Shown one piece after another: positions 1 through 9,660 of a DNA stretch of 64,000 nucleotides (the stretch's first letter is position 1; each line of letters begins with the position of its first letter). Where the stretch lies: NCBI GenBank assembly GCA_003439945.1, contig QVRM01001523.1, positions 62,001-126,000 of the forward strand, in the 5' to 3' direction. The position numbers and the translations under genes are program-made. A model generated the notes under the pieces. That model had not been told where the DNA came from, did no database searches, and was given only the letters and a program-made list of their open reading frames with translations. The stretch is from Dermanyssus gallinae. Lineage: Eukaryota > Arthropoda > Arachnida > Mesostigmata > Dermanyssidae.

Positions 1-291
1 ATACCGACCATTATCGAAACCATTGTAACACACATATGTAGCGCTATCGAGAAGGCATTCTCGTGCATTCTCCCTGGCGCGCCTACACAAGTCACTTCCG
101 TTGGGCCCGCTATCGGATCCCCAAACAACCTCACCGCTGGCCTGCGCGATCAGCTTAAAGACGCTCTGCTGTCTGCTGTCGCTTCAAGTTTGACTGGCTT
201 GCGCGCACCCGAAACTGATCCCGCGTTGACAGCGACCTCCCCTGTTGTCGCGGGCGACAACGCACTGGAGTCTCCTGCGGCCTCACAATGA
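1..291 (+). CDS. ORF1 (gag-like) C-terminus of copy A, partial
   Basis: Frame 1 is open from the first base to the TGA at 289-291. The 96 residues align along their length with the end of ORF1 in copy B: IPTIIETIV here matches LPIIIDAIV there, followed in both by a helix of the type AIxKAF. The zinc knuckles that define this ORF1 family lie upstream of the window. The stop overlaps the ORF2 start as ATGA (288-291), an arrangement used for termination-reinitiation in some non-LTR elements. As a retroelement nucleocapsid-like protein it would be expected to bind RNA, but that is inferred from copy B. Confidence 0.65.
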   Translation: MPTIIETIVTHICSAIEKAFSCILPGAPTQVTSVGPAIGSPNNLTAGLRDQLKDALLSAVASSLTGLRAPETDPALTATSPVVAGDNALESPAASQ

Positions 292-2411
292 CGTCACAAC
301 AAGACATCCGCAGATGGGCCGTTCCCACTGTCAGCGGTCGCGCAAGCAACGGTCCGAATCTTCCTACAAGAGACGTACCCCAGGCAAGTTCGACTGCAAG
401 CACACCGGCTCAGTCGTCACTGCATGACGTTATCCTCATGACGTCTAAAATAAAGAGCGCATCTAAGATGATTTCCTGTGTACCCCGGGGTATCCGCGAC
501 CACATGTCTCTGGAGCTTGCAACTCTGATCAATGAGGTCTGCTCAACGGCAAGCAGAGATTCTTATAAAAGACTACTGCAATTCCCAACTGCAGTATTTT
601 GCATACCATACCAGAAGGAACGCGGCCGCACCCTCACATCGGTACTACGCGAGAATCTTAACCGATTCCGGGCGGGAAATGGTTCCGAAACTAACCCATA
701 TACTTCAACATTACTTAGTCGGCAAGAATTTTCGTCGCACAACAACTCTGGGATGGTTCGAGTTGTGCAGGGAAAACTCGCTCTCGGCGATGTTTCCTCC
801 GCAGCAAGGGTCCTTTTATCAACCGACTCAGTAGCGCCGCTCTCTGCCGAAACAAGGCTGGCCCTCCTGGACAAACATCCGCCAAGTCCACCTGACTTAT
901 CCTTTTCCCCGCCTCCCGCATCTGCCGGAGAGGCCCATGAGATCACCGTGTCTGCGACGGACGTCTTCAACGCCATCCGGAGCTTTCCTAACAGCTCAGG
1001 CGGCGGCCCTGATGGCTTTTGACCACGCCACTTGAAGGACCTTATTGGCAGAGACGGCGAGGAGAACCGACTTCTTCTAAGCCTAGTACGCTTTGTCAAT
1101 CTTGCTATTAATGGCAAGTTGCCTGATTTCGCGCTACCTGTTTTCTATGGCGCCTCACTTATTGCGTTGCGCAAGAAAGATGGTGGCATTAGACCCATTG
1201 CCGTCGGTCTGACTTTGCGCCGCTTAGTCGGAAAAATCATAATCAGGAAGAGCATGCCAGACATCGTCGCGATGGTCTCTCCTCATCAGCTCGGCTGCGG
1301 GATACGGGGGGGTGCAGAAGCGGCCGTCCATGCAACTCGGGCATTCGTTGACCACAACAGGAGTGTTCCAAACAAGGTGCTCGTCAAGCTGGACTTCAAA
1401 AACGCCTTTAACATGCTCAGGCGGGACCACCTGCTTAAGGCTGTGCGCACTCACCTTCCTCGACTTTACCCGCTTGTATACCAGATGTACAGGCTTCCGA
1501 GCAAGCTAATTTGGCAGGGAGAATTTATCGAGTCATGCTCCGGTGTTCAACAGGGCGACCCCTGTGGCCCCGCTTTATTTTGCATTGCTATTCATGAACT
1601 TCAGGTACGCCTTTCTTCCGAACTTCGACCTTGGTTTCTGGACGACGGAACTCTCGCGGGTGACGCCTCGGCGGTGCAGAGAGACATTGCCCAGGTTATA
1701 GAGTTCGAGGCGGTTTCAGGACTCAAGTTGAACGACTCTAAATGCGAAATTTTCTTTCCCTTTCAAAGAGCCCCTCGTCTCGGCTCCATGCTTCAAATGG
1801 TGCGCAATCTTCTACCAGCTGCCAGGTTGATTGCTGACCACGAACTCGAGCTTCTAGGGGCGCCAATTCTCGACGACTCTATTGGCGTATCTTTAACTAA
1901 AAAAGGCTCTGACCTTGTTCGCTGGTGCTCGCGACTGCGACTCTTGGACGCTCATCCAGCCCTTTTCATGCTTCGCGTAAGTTTGTCAACTCCGAGGCTG
2001 ATGTACCTCTTGCGGTGCTCACGAGCGTATGCCGAACCGGACCTGCTCCAATCGTTTGACGAAACCTTGCGAAGTACCCTTCAGGGTATACTAAACGTTC
2101 AGCTTAGGCAAACCTCGTGGTTACAAGCTTCGCTTCCAACGTCCGCAGGGGGAATGGGGATTCGCATGGCTTCGCAGATTGCCATTTCTGCCTACCTCGG
2201 GTCCCTAAAGGACACCGAGACTTTGGTGTCAGGGATCGCACCGCCGGATGCCTACACAGGTTTCATCGCCCAATCGGAACAAGCCTGCCGCTTCTATGCA
2301 GAAAAATGGGGTCCACTGCCGGAGCGCATTTCACAATCGGCTCTGGACTTGCAAGTAGTGAAGTCGATAAAGTATAATAGTGTGAAGTCGAGTGAAGTCG
2401 ATAAAAAATAA
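288..2411 (+). pseudogene. Copy A ORF2, reverse transcriptase part, one internal stop
   Basis: The ORF starts at the ATG that overlaps the ORF1 stop. A single TGA at 1020-1022 interrupts it right after the SSGGGPDGF motif; the reading frame is unchanged on the far side (1023-2411). RT blocks are visible: KKDGGIRPIAVG, KLDFKNAFN with a catalytic Asp, GVQQGDPCGPALF, and the active-site box FLDDG at 1635-1649 in place of the usual YADD. The frame ends at 2411 after a run of repeated GTGAAGTCGATAAA-like units (2358-2410) that shifts it out of register with the C-terminus. Upstream of the RT (288-1019) there is no recognisable APE endonuclease; that stretch aligns with 58271-58960 of copy B. It is almost certainly not functional. 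Confidence 0.8.
2358..2410 (+). repeat. Short tandem insertion in copy A
   Basis: GTGAAGTCGATAAA-like units recur about three times with variations. The equivalent part of copy B has unrelated coding sequence here, so this looks like a local slippage or insertion event that also destroys the reading frame. Confidence 0.6.
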
Positions 2412-2429
2412 ATAATCCAAGAGCGGTTA

Positions 2430-3179
2430 ATGGTCCAGGCGAACAACGTTAAAGAGCAGGCGCGGCTTAGAGCCGTGATCGATCCGATGAGCGGAAAATG
2501 GCTTCAGGCCATACCCTCACCGCAGCTGGGGGCGATGCTGGACAATACCACACTCCGCATCGTCTCCGGCCTGCGTTTGGGGGAATCAGTCTGCATCGCA
2601 CATAACTGTGCTAGATGTGACCTACCGGTGTCTTCTACAGGTGAGCATGCTCTGGCTTGCAAAAGGAGCGCCGGTAGGTTTTCAAGGCATTCGGCGCTGA
2701 TCGACGTAATACACCGGGCAATGCAATCAGCCCACATACCTGCAGTCAAAGAGCCGGTCGGTCTGTCAGCCAACAGCCAACTGCGTCCGGACGGCCTGAC
2801 TCTAGTTCCATGGAATGAAGGTCGCTGCCTCGTGTATGACGTCACCGTGTCTTGCACGTTGGCCGCTTCGAATGCTCGCCATACCAGCCGAGAGGTCGGA
2901 GCAGCCGCTCGCCTCGCTGAAGATCGCAAGTTGGCAAAGTATCGTGAACTGGAGCAAAACTTCATCGTTCAACCAATCGCCTTCGAGACATTAGACCCAA
3001 TGGGAAAAATCACAAAGAGCTTTCTAACGGAGCTGGGATCCAGAGTCGCCGCGTCAACCGGCGATAGAAGGGCATGGCAGTTCTTGCTACAAAGAATATC
3101 AGTTGAAATACAACGCGGAAACGCCGCGTCTATAATTGGTTCATTGCCTACGGGCAACGGACTTCCCTTTCCGTTGTAG
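2430..3179 (+). pseudogene. Copy A ORF2 C-terminus, zinc knuckle plus restriction-like endonuclease motifs
   Basis: This 249-codon frame continues ORF2 after the frameshift. It aligns well with the end of copy B ORF2: both carry KWLQAIPSPQLG, then MLDNTTLRIVSGLRLG. In order come C-x2-C-x10-H-x3-C (about residues 60-78), RxxRHSALIDVI, RPDGLTLVPW (the PD at 2787-2792), LVYDVTV (Asp codon 2838-2840), KYRELE, and a terminal block LLQRISVEIQRGNAASI. The knuckle followed by PD...D is the layout of R2-type restriction-like endonucleases, which nick the target and prime reverse transcription. I infer that role; I did not verify a fold. The frame is intact, but the fragment lacks its own start. Confidence 0.7.
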
Positions 3180-3373
3180 CCGAATCAAGTCGGCGTCAAA
3201 AATGATATCTACAGCTAATGGACTAAAATAAATTTTAATCTTCTCCCCTAAATGTTTACGCAGAATATGGTTGAGAGGACAGTCGGCAGCTTTGACAATA
3301 GGCCTCACGCGTTTCATCCTGATACTTCACAACATCCCACAAAACCTTACGTAAGACTTGCAGTTCACGAATA

Positions 3374-3397
3374 ATATATATATATATATATATATAT
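3374..3397. repeat. (TA)n microsatellite
   Basis: Twelve TA units, inside 3241-3562. That stretch otherwise holds only AT-rich sequence and no supportable gene. Confidence 0.9.
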
Positions 3398-3562
3398 GCA
3401 TTGATGACGTGGGCTACTCCTGGGTAAGAGAACCCGTGACTACACATTCGCGCGGCTAGCATTTTTCACTTCAGGGTGCTAACTTAACAAAGTTGTATAA
3501 ACAAAAATTATATATATATATATATCGAATTACATTTAATCTTTCAGAGCTTATCAAACGCC

Positions 3563-3575
3563 AATAACGGTTAGG
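3563..3575 (+). repeat. Left target-site duplication, 13 bp
   Basis: AATAACGGTTAGG here is repeated exactly at 7259-7271. The two copies bracket the whole APE-type element, as expected for target-primed insertion. Confidence 0.75.
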
Positions 3576-3702
3576 TTTTAATAATTAATAATTTGTTTTG
3601 AGATTTATAAAAACCGACTGCATATATTTAGACGTTCATTACGCCAGCCCACAATCGTAGATTATAATATAGCTCATCGCATCAAAATCGCAGAGAGATG
3701 CA

Positions 3703-4590
3703 TTGCTTGCGTTGCAGAAGTGCTCTTGCGGGGTATCCTTGGTGTGCAGGTCCTGCAGCCGAGGAGTCCACGCGGACTGCCTGCTTCCATGTGAGAGAGA
3801 GTCGGCGTCGGCGGCTACCCAGGCCGGGTGGAAGTGCAAGATTTGCGCTCTAGCCGCCACTACCACCGACATCCACGCCCTGATGGGGCAGCTCGAAGCC
3901 AGCGACGCATCGAACCCTGTTCAGCACTGCATTGGATTTCTCTGCGTCGAAATTCTCGCGCTGAGGAACCGGCTAGAGGCTTTTGAGGCTAGGAGCTCGA
4001 TGGAGATGGAGCCCGGGCCCCCGGCGGCCGCCGGAAGCAGCCAGTCCCAAAGTCAGCGGGAGAATCCGCCGCAGAAAAAGACCGCCCTGCTTGTCGGAGA
4101 TCATCAGGTGTGCCAACCTGAATAAGGCGGCTTTCCTCGGGCCCGTGGTGGACTTTGCCAGGAAGTTCAAGGTGTCCAAGCCTGACTCCGACCTGCACAT
4201 CCTGTCCCTCTCACTGTTCAACCTGGAGTGCAAAGAAGCTAACGAGACGCTCGTCCTGAAGAGCACCGAGGCTGGCTTCATCTTCCTCCCGCTCACAAAC
4301 ATCCAGCGTAAGCTGATGAAGCGCCAAGAGTACTCCACTAAGGGCGAGCCGGGAGAAAAAGTAGCCTTAGCCATTGCGCGCAAGGTGAAAACATTTTTTA
4401 GGGGTGAGCTTGCAGAAGCAACCCCAGGCGGCCGATCAGGGCCGAAGGGACAAGAACAGCCGCATCTCAGGACTCCAGGGATTACCGCGCGCTGCCTCGG
4501 GAGACGCTGCAGCAGCTCGTCATGCAGGCCGTCCAGGAGTCAATGAGCAAGCAGGGAGGTTCGAGCAAAAAAGACCGGGGCACTTCCAGG
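3703..4590 (+). pseudogene. ORF1 with PHD-like zinc finger
   Basis: The first 50 residues of the 3703 frame carry the Cys/His spacing of a PHD finger: CSCG...CRSC..GVHADC...WKCKIC. A frameshift near 4090-4110 moves the text into the frame that ends at 4546. That frame contains the block LNKAAFLGPVVDFARKF and a following helix-rich part, reading IFLPLTNIQRKLMKRQEYS at 4279-4335. PHD fingers occur in ORF1 proteins of some non-LTR clades. Their role there is not established; chromatin binding is a guess. The start at 3703 is the first ATG upstream of the finger. Confidence 0.6.
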
Positions 4591-4633
4591 TCTCGGAGCA
4601 GCCTCCGCTTGAGAAACTAAGAATTGTCCATTG

Positions 4634-5440
4634 AAACTGCGAGGGTGCCTCGTCATTGGCACTCCTCGCTCCCTCATGTCTAGAGGGCATTGACTTCTTA
4701 GCGCTGACCGAGACCTGGGCCTTGGTCCTTCCCGAATTCCCCGGATTCTACGGAGCTCATGCCCTCGCCCAGCGGCACGCTGGCCGCGGCAGGGCGAGCA
4801 GTGGAACGTCTGTGTTCTACACGCAGCGAGTTGGAGAGGGAAAGTCAAGATCGCCGAGGACAACCTGGTTGTTCTACAAGGTGTTCGCCTCAACTTGATG
4901 GCGGGTTATGTCCGGCCAGAGAATAAGAAGAATACGACTGTGATGGTGGAGAAACTCACCCGTTGCTTCCAAGCCCTAAACAACGACGCCCCTATCGTGA
5001 CGGCCGAAGATTTCAATGCGTGGCTGGATCAGCCTAATTCACAGCGTACGATGGCACTGATGGAGATCTTCTCGGACATCGGCTGCCGGGTGGCCAATGA
5101 CACGGCCACCCCCATCTTCGAGGGCTTCATGGGATCGTCAATCATCGACATCTTCGCCACCAGTTTACAGCCCGATCGAGTCGTCTACTTGGCTGAAAAG
5201 AACCCCCTGCAGGAGGGCAGGCAGATCAAGCATGCGCCGGTGGGCCTCGAAGTGTGGCTGCCCCGGCACCCAACTGCGACTCCACGACGTCAGGCCCTAC
5301 CCAGGCATATTGACGTGCGTCGCCTCCTGGAGAACGTGGCCGCTCCGGCACGATCTAGCGATTGAGGAGTACTACGAGACGCTGGTCAACGTGATCAGGT
5401 TCTCAGTAGCCTCCCAGAGCCCCCGGCGAGGCAGACCGGT
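4634..5440 (+). pseudogene. APE-type endonuclease domain, frameshifted
   Basis: The N-terminal strand reads LNCEGASSLALLAPS with DFLALTETW (Glu of the LTET motif) in the 4656 frame. After a frameshift near 4890 the 4895-5365 frame carries APIVTAEDFNAWLD, corresponding to the GDFN box with Gly changed to Glu, and then SSIIDIFATS. The terminal SDH motif is not clear. This domain normally nicks target DNA for priming. It is not expected to work here. Confidence 0.65.
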
Positions 5441-5559
5441 TTAACCGAATTTGCGCTATTGCCCGTCAAGCCCAGCTCAGCGCCTTTTTCCTGGCCGTTC
5501 GGTACCCCAAAATGAGGCCGCTAGCCGTCCTGCTCAAGAAGTCGTGCCGGCGAACGTAT

Positions 5560-6408
5560 GACTCACAGCGTGGCCTTTACCTGCAGCTTTAAGAGTCCCG
5601 ACTACTGCAAGCGGCAGAGGAGCAGCCCTGCAAGTGGCTCCCTCGGTCGGGCAGAAGGACTTGCCCGATTAGACAAGGCATTATCTCCGACCACTTCCGC
5701 GGCATGTTCGCCTCAGCGGATACCGTGCCAAGAGGTGTGCCGGAATACTACGCCGCCTGGGATGAGCCAACTTAGATGATGAGAGACCTTCTCTCTGCCG
5801 AGTTCTCCGTCGGAAAGGTCCTTACAGCCCTTTGCCGTCTCCGCTCCAACAAGGCATCTGGATCCGACCTTGTCCGCAACGAGCACTTGAAGGAGGCCAT
5901 GGTAATGGCACCGTGCTGGAAGAGCCTCTTCAACGTTTGTCTTCGCCACGGCCGCATCTCCTCGAACTGGAGCAGCGCTCTGCTGTCGGTAATACCGAAG
6001 GGGAAGGGGAATTCCAAACTTCCTCATGGAGGGGTATCGCAAAGAAAAGCTGTTGCTACAAGCTGCTCTCCGCAATTCTGACCACGCGGCTATCAGCCTA
6101 TTAAGAGGGTCGCGGGGTAATTCCGGAAGAGCAGTATGGCTTCCGAGCTGGGAGGTCTAAGTTAGATGCCTGCAGCTTCCTGATCGATGACGCTCAGCGG
6201 GTACTTCAATGCCGAGGCGCCTTCATGTACGCCGTCTACGTGGACTTCCGCTCAGCGTTCGACTCGGCACCAAGAGACAAGATCATTGCTAAGATAGCCG
6301 AGGCAGGTGTGCCCTCCAACATTCTGCATCTGCTGACCGCTATAATAGACGCTCTACAGCACGTCTACGTTCCATCTGCAGCAGTCCCTGGCAAGGCTCG
6401 CGACCTAC
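5560..6408 (+). pseudogene. Reverse transcriptase fingers and palm, catalytic block missing
   Basis: 5776-6081 gives LRSNKASGSDLVRNEHLKE (RT motif 1 of non-LTR elements) and SALLSVIPKGKG. After a shift, 6110-6360 gives EEQYGFRAGRSKLDA and VYVDFRSAFDSAPRDKI, which includes the first catalytic Asp. The frame then jumps by deletion to sequence normally found after the YADD box. The two catalytic Asp residues of that box are therefore absent, so this RT cannot act. Confidence 0.7.
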
Positions 6409-7263
6409 GTGCAGGGCATCGGTCTCGAGATCAATCTATCCAAGACCGAGGCTATGAAGTTCCGCAAGGGAGGTCGGGTAGCCGGCAACGACACTCTGCG
6501 GCTTGCCTCGACGGAGCTCAAGTACGTCAAAAGCTTCAAGTATCTCGGCATCGTCATGCCCTCCAACGGCCGCTCATTCACAGAGCACATCACGGATCGG
6601 GTGAGGAACGTGCTTGTGGCATCTGTTGGTATACAGAAGCCGCAGCTGCTTTCTCTGAAGACTGCTCTCGGCCTCTTCGACCTCAAACTCGCCCCCGTCG
6701 CTTCTTACGGCATCCAGGTCATCTGGAGACAGCTTTCGCGGCAGCAACTTGACATGCTGAACCGCGTAAAACCGGCTTACCTCAAGCGTGTAATGGGTCC
6801 GCACTCGTCAAGCAAGAACCGCCGTGTGTATCTGCTGGCGGACACTCCGTTGTTCGTCGAGGACCTGAAGAAACGCTTCAACCTGTTAGAGACTCCCGCC
6901 TATAAGGAATTCATCCGCATGTGGGAGGACAAGATGGCGAACATCGACCCGGACATATTTGATACGGGTGTCATGCGAGACAGCACCTGGGAGGACCTAG
7001 GCTGCACAAACCGCCACATAGTGACTCGTTTCGCGGTACACGGGTTTTACCACGTCCTGTGCGGGACACACGGTGTCCACGACCCTCATCCATCATGTAT
7101 ATGTACTCGGTGCGGGGCCTACTGCAGAAAGTATCACGGGGCAATTTGCTCACGTGTAGTTTCTTTACAAAGCCTCTCGCAGCGATATTGTTTTTATTTT
7201 ACCATTCGACCATTGACTATTTACCTGACAAAGGTGATTTTAATAAATAAGTACAAAAAATAA
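6370..7263 (+). CDS. RT thumb and C-terminal domain of the 3576-7258 element
   Basis: The frame is open from about 6370 to the stop at 7261-7263; the first ATG is at 6409. It starts with YVQGIGLEINLSKTEAMKF, the block following YADD in non-LTR RTs, continues with VKSFKYLGIVM, and ends with a Cys/His cluster CICTRCGAYCRKYHGAIC like the C-terminal knuckle of such elements. The last about 35 residues run into the A-rich tail. It is a fragment of a longer ORF2, not an independent gene. Confidence 0.65.
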   Translation, partial: FHLQQSLARLATYVQGIGLEINLSKTEAMKFRKGGRVAGNDTLRLASTELKYVKSFKYLGIVMPSNGRSFTEHITDRVRNVLVASVGIQKPQLLSLKTALGLFDLKLAPVASYGIQVIWRQLSRQQLDMLNRVKPAYLKRVMGPHSSSKNRRVYLLADTPLFVEDLKKRFNLLETPAYKEFIRMWEDKMANIDPDIFDTGVMRDSTWEDLGCTNRHIVTRFAVHGFYHVLCGTHGVHDPHPSCICTRCGAYCRKYHGAICSRVVSLQSLSQRYCFYFTIRPLTIYLTKVILINKYKK

Positions 7264-7271
7264 CGGTTAGG
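7259..7271 (+). repeat. Right target-site duplication, 13 bp
   Basis: Exact second copy of AATAACGGTTAGG. Its first two A may belong to the element tail. Nothing else is recognisable from 7272 to 7482. Confidence 0.75.
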
Positions 7272-7482
7272 AACATGGCTCCTAGGCCCCTCTTTCTGAG
7301 CTTACACCAATTATAAATATACTTTTGTTATTATATACAATTTGAACACTTTAGCAACCGTCTCACCGGGCGAAAAAAAAAACCGCCGATGCGTCTGGCA
7401 GCTCATTGCGTAATATTTAGCGGCTCTGATCGACAACCTAGGTGAAATACTGAGGTCGAAAACACTAGGCGCGATGCTAGTA

Positions 7483-7734
7483 TCATAGTAGACACAATGT
7501 ATCTTGTGAACACGTGCCGACTAGTGCATACAATTCCATCCCCAAGCTGAGGGAGAGTCTACGAAGGTCTCTCACTTCTCTGCGAGTAGAGGCAATAGAC
7601 GCGCAACACCGGTCGTCGATGTGCTGGGTTAAGGGAGTTCCCCTATGGTGTCGCCTCAAAACTAAATGCAGGATATATACAGATATATATGCGTGCCGCG
7701 CTCTGCTGAATGTCTGGAATCGAATCGAAAACAT
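7483..7734 (-). pseudogene. Minus-strand scrap of a non-LTR RT thumb
   Basis: The minus-strand frame contains TQHIDDRCCASIAS then REVRDLRRLSLSLGMELYAL. This matches TQHLGDRHRAALAASHREV and RDPRRLYLSAVVRLFDLK in the element at 19437-19922. It is therefore a small inverted fragment of that family, without start or catalytic residues. Confidence 0.6.
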
Positions 7735-8364
7735 GAAAAACTAAGTTTAACATTTAATTTTGGCAACAAAGCAACGTAGCAACTGTCATCCAGATGTTTC
7801 TAATACACAGTAAATATATGTATAATATTTCCACATATATTTTTAGGAATATTTATATATAAAAAAATATATATACATGTATATATATATTTCAAAAATT
7901 GTTAAAAACAACGCGCATGGCATATAGATTCGACATCTGAGCGTTTTGATCCCGCTAGACAGAGAGCTTCACTGTAAGTTGCAATTGCTGAAAGCACTAT
8001 TGCTTAAGCCGAACTACACTTTACCTAATGCGTTTTTACGCATGTCTACATCATCTGCACGTTTTCGCTCGGTCATCAATGGTAACTCTGGCAGTGGTTA
8101 CTACTTAGAACGCTATCCTTCAGGCGCTAAGAGTATTCTAATTTCTGTCACTGTTACATATCACGTTTGTAGACAATAGACAAACAATATGTGTAGCGAT
8201 AAAGATTGAGCGCAATGTAATATGCCATTATCCACTTCCATCAAACTCGCAACCCCTGACGCCCAAGATGAGAAACTGAAGGAGCAATACCGCTCGCGAC
8301 CATTTTCGACTTGTATTATTGGCTTTTCTTGCATTGCGCTGTGTCTGTAATATAGTTGCATCAC

Positions 8365-8409
<45 letters not shown>
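7735..8409. other. AT-rich spacer ending in a (TA)n array
   Basis: The stretch has poly-T and TATATA runs and one 77-codon plus-strand frame (7946-8179) with no recognisable motif. It ends in a (TA)n array at 8368-8408, exactly at the truncated 5' end of the R1-like element. Confidence 0.6.
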
Positions 8410-8410
<1 letters not shown>

Positions 8411-8508
8411 AGGGATTGCGCAACTCGTTGGACCTGTAGGAAACAACGAAGGTACGAGTAGAGACACTAAAGAGCAACAAGAGAGGAACATAGCAATGTT
8501 TAGTAACT

Positions 8509-9030
8509 TTGCCCAGTCGGGATGCTAAACGACTCGTTGCCAAAAGAGGTATCACATTCTCAGGGCGCCTATGGGCTGAAGAGTGGTTTCAAATCCCAAG
8601 ATGCTATAGGTGCAACTTGATAGGGCATGTAGCAAGAGACTGCCAAAGTGAAGAGGCAACTGTTAGGAGGTGTTATAGATGCGGGAAGGAGGGGCACATA
8701 GCAAAGGAATGTAAGGAAACTGACTCCTCGTGCTACGTATGTAATGAGAATGATCACAAACCGCGAACTATGGCTTGTCCGCAGTACGCAAAACTACTTA
8801 AGGAAAGAAAACAAGCCGCAAGATCGAAGGCAGAAAAAAGGGAAGCCAAGGCTCGGGAATCAAGAGCGGAGCAGAAAGAAAAGGAAGAGAAAAAAGCGGC
8901 CAGGGAACAGAGGAAGGAAGCTCAAAGAGACAAGCATACATCAGATGGCTGGCTACAAAAAGGCTCCAGAAAGGCGGCCCGTTTTCAACATTTAGAAAAC
9001 GAAGGACCAAACTCCTCAGAACAACAATGA
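8509..9030 (+). CDS. R1-like ORF1 (gag-like), three CCHC zinc knuckles, 5' truncated
   Basis: Three knuckles are visible near residues 32-80: CYRCNLIGHVARDC, CYRCGKEGHIAKEC and CYVCNENDHKPRTMAC. A highly charged Lys/Glu/Arg helix of about 70 residues follows. The listed ATG is simply the first in the frame; the true N-terminus was lost at the TA array. Such ORF1 proteins bind element RNA and form the RNP. The frame stops at 9028-9030, overlapping the ORF2 ATG at 9027. Confidence 0.75.
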   Translation: MPSRDAKRLVAKRGITFSGRLWAEEWFQIPRCYRCNLIGHVARDCQSEEATVRRCYRCGKEGHIAKECKETDSSCYVCNENDHKPRTMACPQYAKLLKERKQAARSKAEKREAKARESRAEQKEKEEKKAAREQRKEAQRDKHTSDGWLQKGSRKAARFQHLENEGPNSSEQQ

Positions 9031-9660
9031 ACGGAACCAAGGTAATACAAGTAAATTGCAACAGGAGTAAATAAGCGCATGACATGGTCGAAGAGATAGC
9101 CTCAAGAAGAGGAGCCAAGCTAGTAGCGGTGAGCACACCAAATCAAGCGACGGCAACAAACAAAACCGAGTGGTTTTCAGATCAAACTAAAAGTGCAGTA
9201 ATCATAAACACCGGCTCCATGCAAATCATAAGGCATGGAAGCGGGCACAGGTTTGTATGGGTGGAACTGCTAGAAGGATGGAGGCTGTACTCTTGTTACA
9301 GCAGCCCCAACGGCAGCCTGGACGAACTCAAACATCTACTAAATCAGTGCATCAATAAAAGAAGCCACAAACGGAAAGGGCGTAGTAGTAACAGGAGACT
9401 TCAATGCGGCATCGGAAACATGGGGATCGCGGCGAGCGAACAAGAGAGGGAAAATTTTGATTGAATGGGCAGCCAGCCTGGACCTGTATATACAAAACGA
9501 TGGCGAGGACTCGACCTTCCACAGAGCCGGACATCAGTCAACGGTCGATCTAACACTATGCAACGATACAATGGTTAACAAAATGAAAGAATGGATCGTG
9601 CTCACTGAGGAAGAGAACCTGAGCGATCACTATTGTATTGAGTTCACGGTGGAACTGCAG
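9027..9660 (+). pseudogene. R1-like ORF2: APE endonuclease
   Basis: ORF2 begins at ATG 9027 (MNGTKVIQVNCNRSK), overlapping the ORF1 stop. A TAA at 9072-9074 interrupts it; the text resumes in frame as AHDMVEEIASRRGAKLVAV. After a frameshift near 9355 comes GKGVVVTGDFNAASETWGS (GDFN catalytic box near 9398), then IQNDGEDSTFHRAGHQSTVDL and NLSDHYCIEFTV with the catalytic SDH. All the key boxes can be seen, so the inactivation looks recent relative to other copies in the window. Confidence 0.75.

Larger units (their letters stand above)
1..3240 (+). mobile_element. Two-ORF non-LTR retrotransposon, copy A (5' end outside window)
   Basis: The region reads as the end of a gag-like ORF1 (1-291), an ORF2 with reverse transcriptase (288-2411) and an ORF2 C-terminus (2430-3179). 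A second copy at 55738-60869 has the same order and closely similar protein, which identifies both as one family. No APE-type endonuclease lies between ORF1 and the RT. The C-terminus instead has a C-x2-C...H-x3-C knuckle followed by RPDG and VYDV motifs, resembling the restriction-like endonuclease of R2-type elements; that is inference from motifs. The copy is dead: a stop at 1020-1022 and a small tandem insertion with frameshift near 2355-2410. The 3' end is placed near 3240, after an AT-rich tail, and is approximate. Confidence 0.8.
3576..7258 (+). mobile_element. APE-type non-LTR retrotransposon with PHD-like ORF1, RT core deleted
   Basis: A 3.7-kb element bounded by a 13-bp direct repeat and ending in an A-rich tail (TAATAAATAAGTACAAAAA). 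It encodes, in order, an ORF1 with a PHD-like zinc finger, an APE-type endonuclease, a reverse transcriptase and a C-terminal Cys/His cluster. Several frameshifts break it. The RT segment holding motif B and the YADD box is missing: the text passes directly from LLTAIIDALQHVYV to HLQQSLARLATYVQG near 6365-6375. I could not assign the clade with certainty; CR1/L2/RTE-like groups are all possible. Confidence 0.8.
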
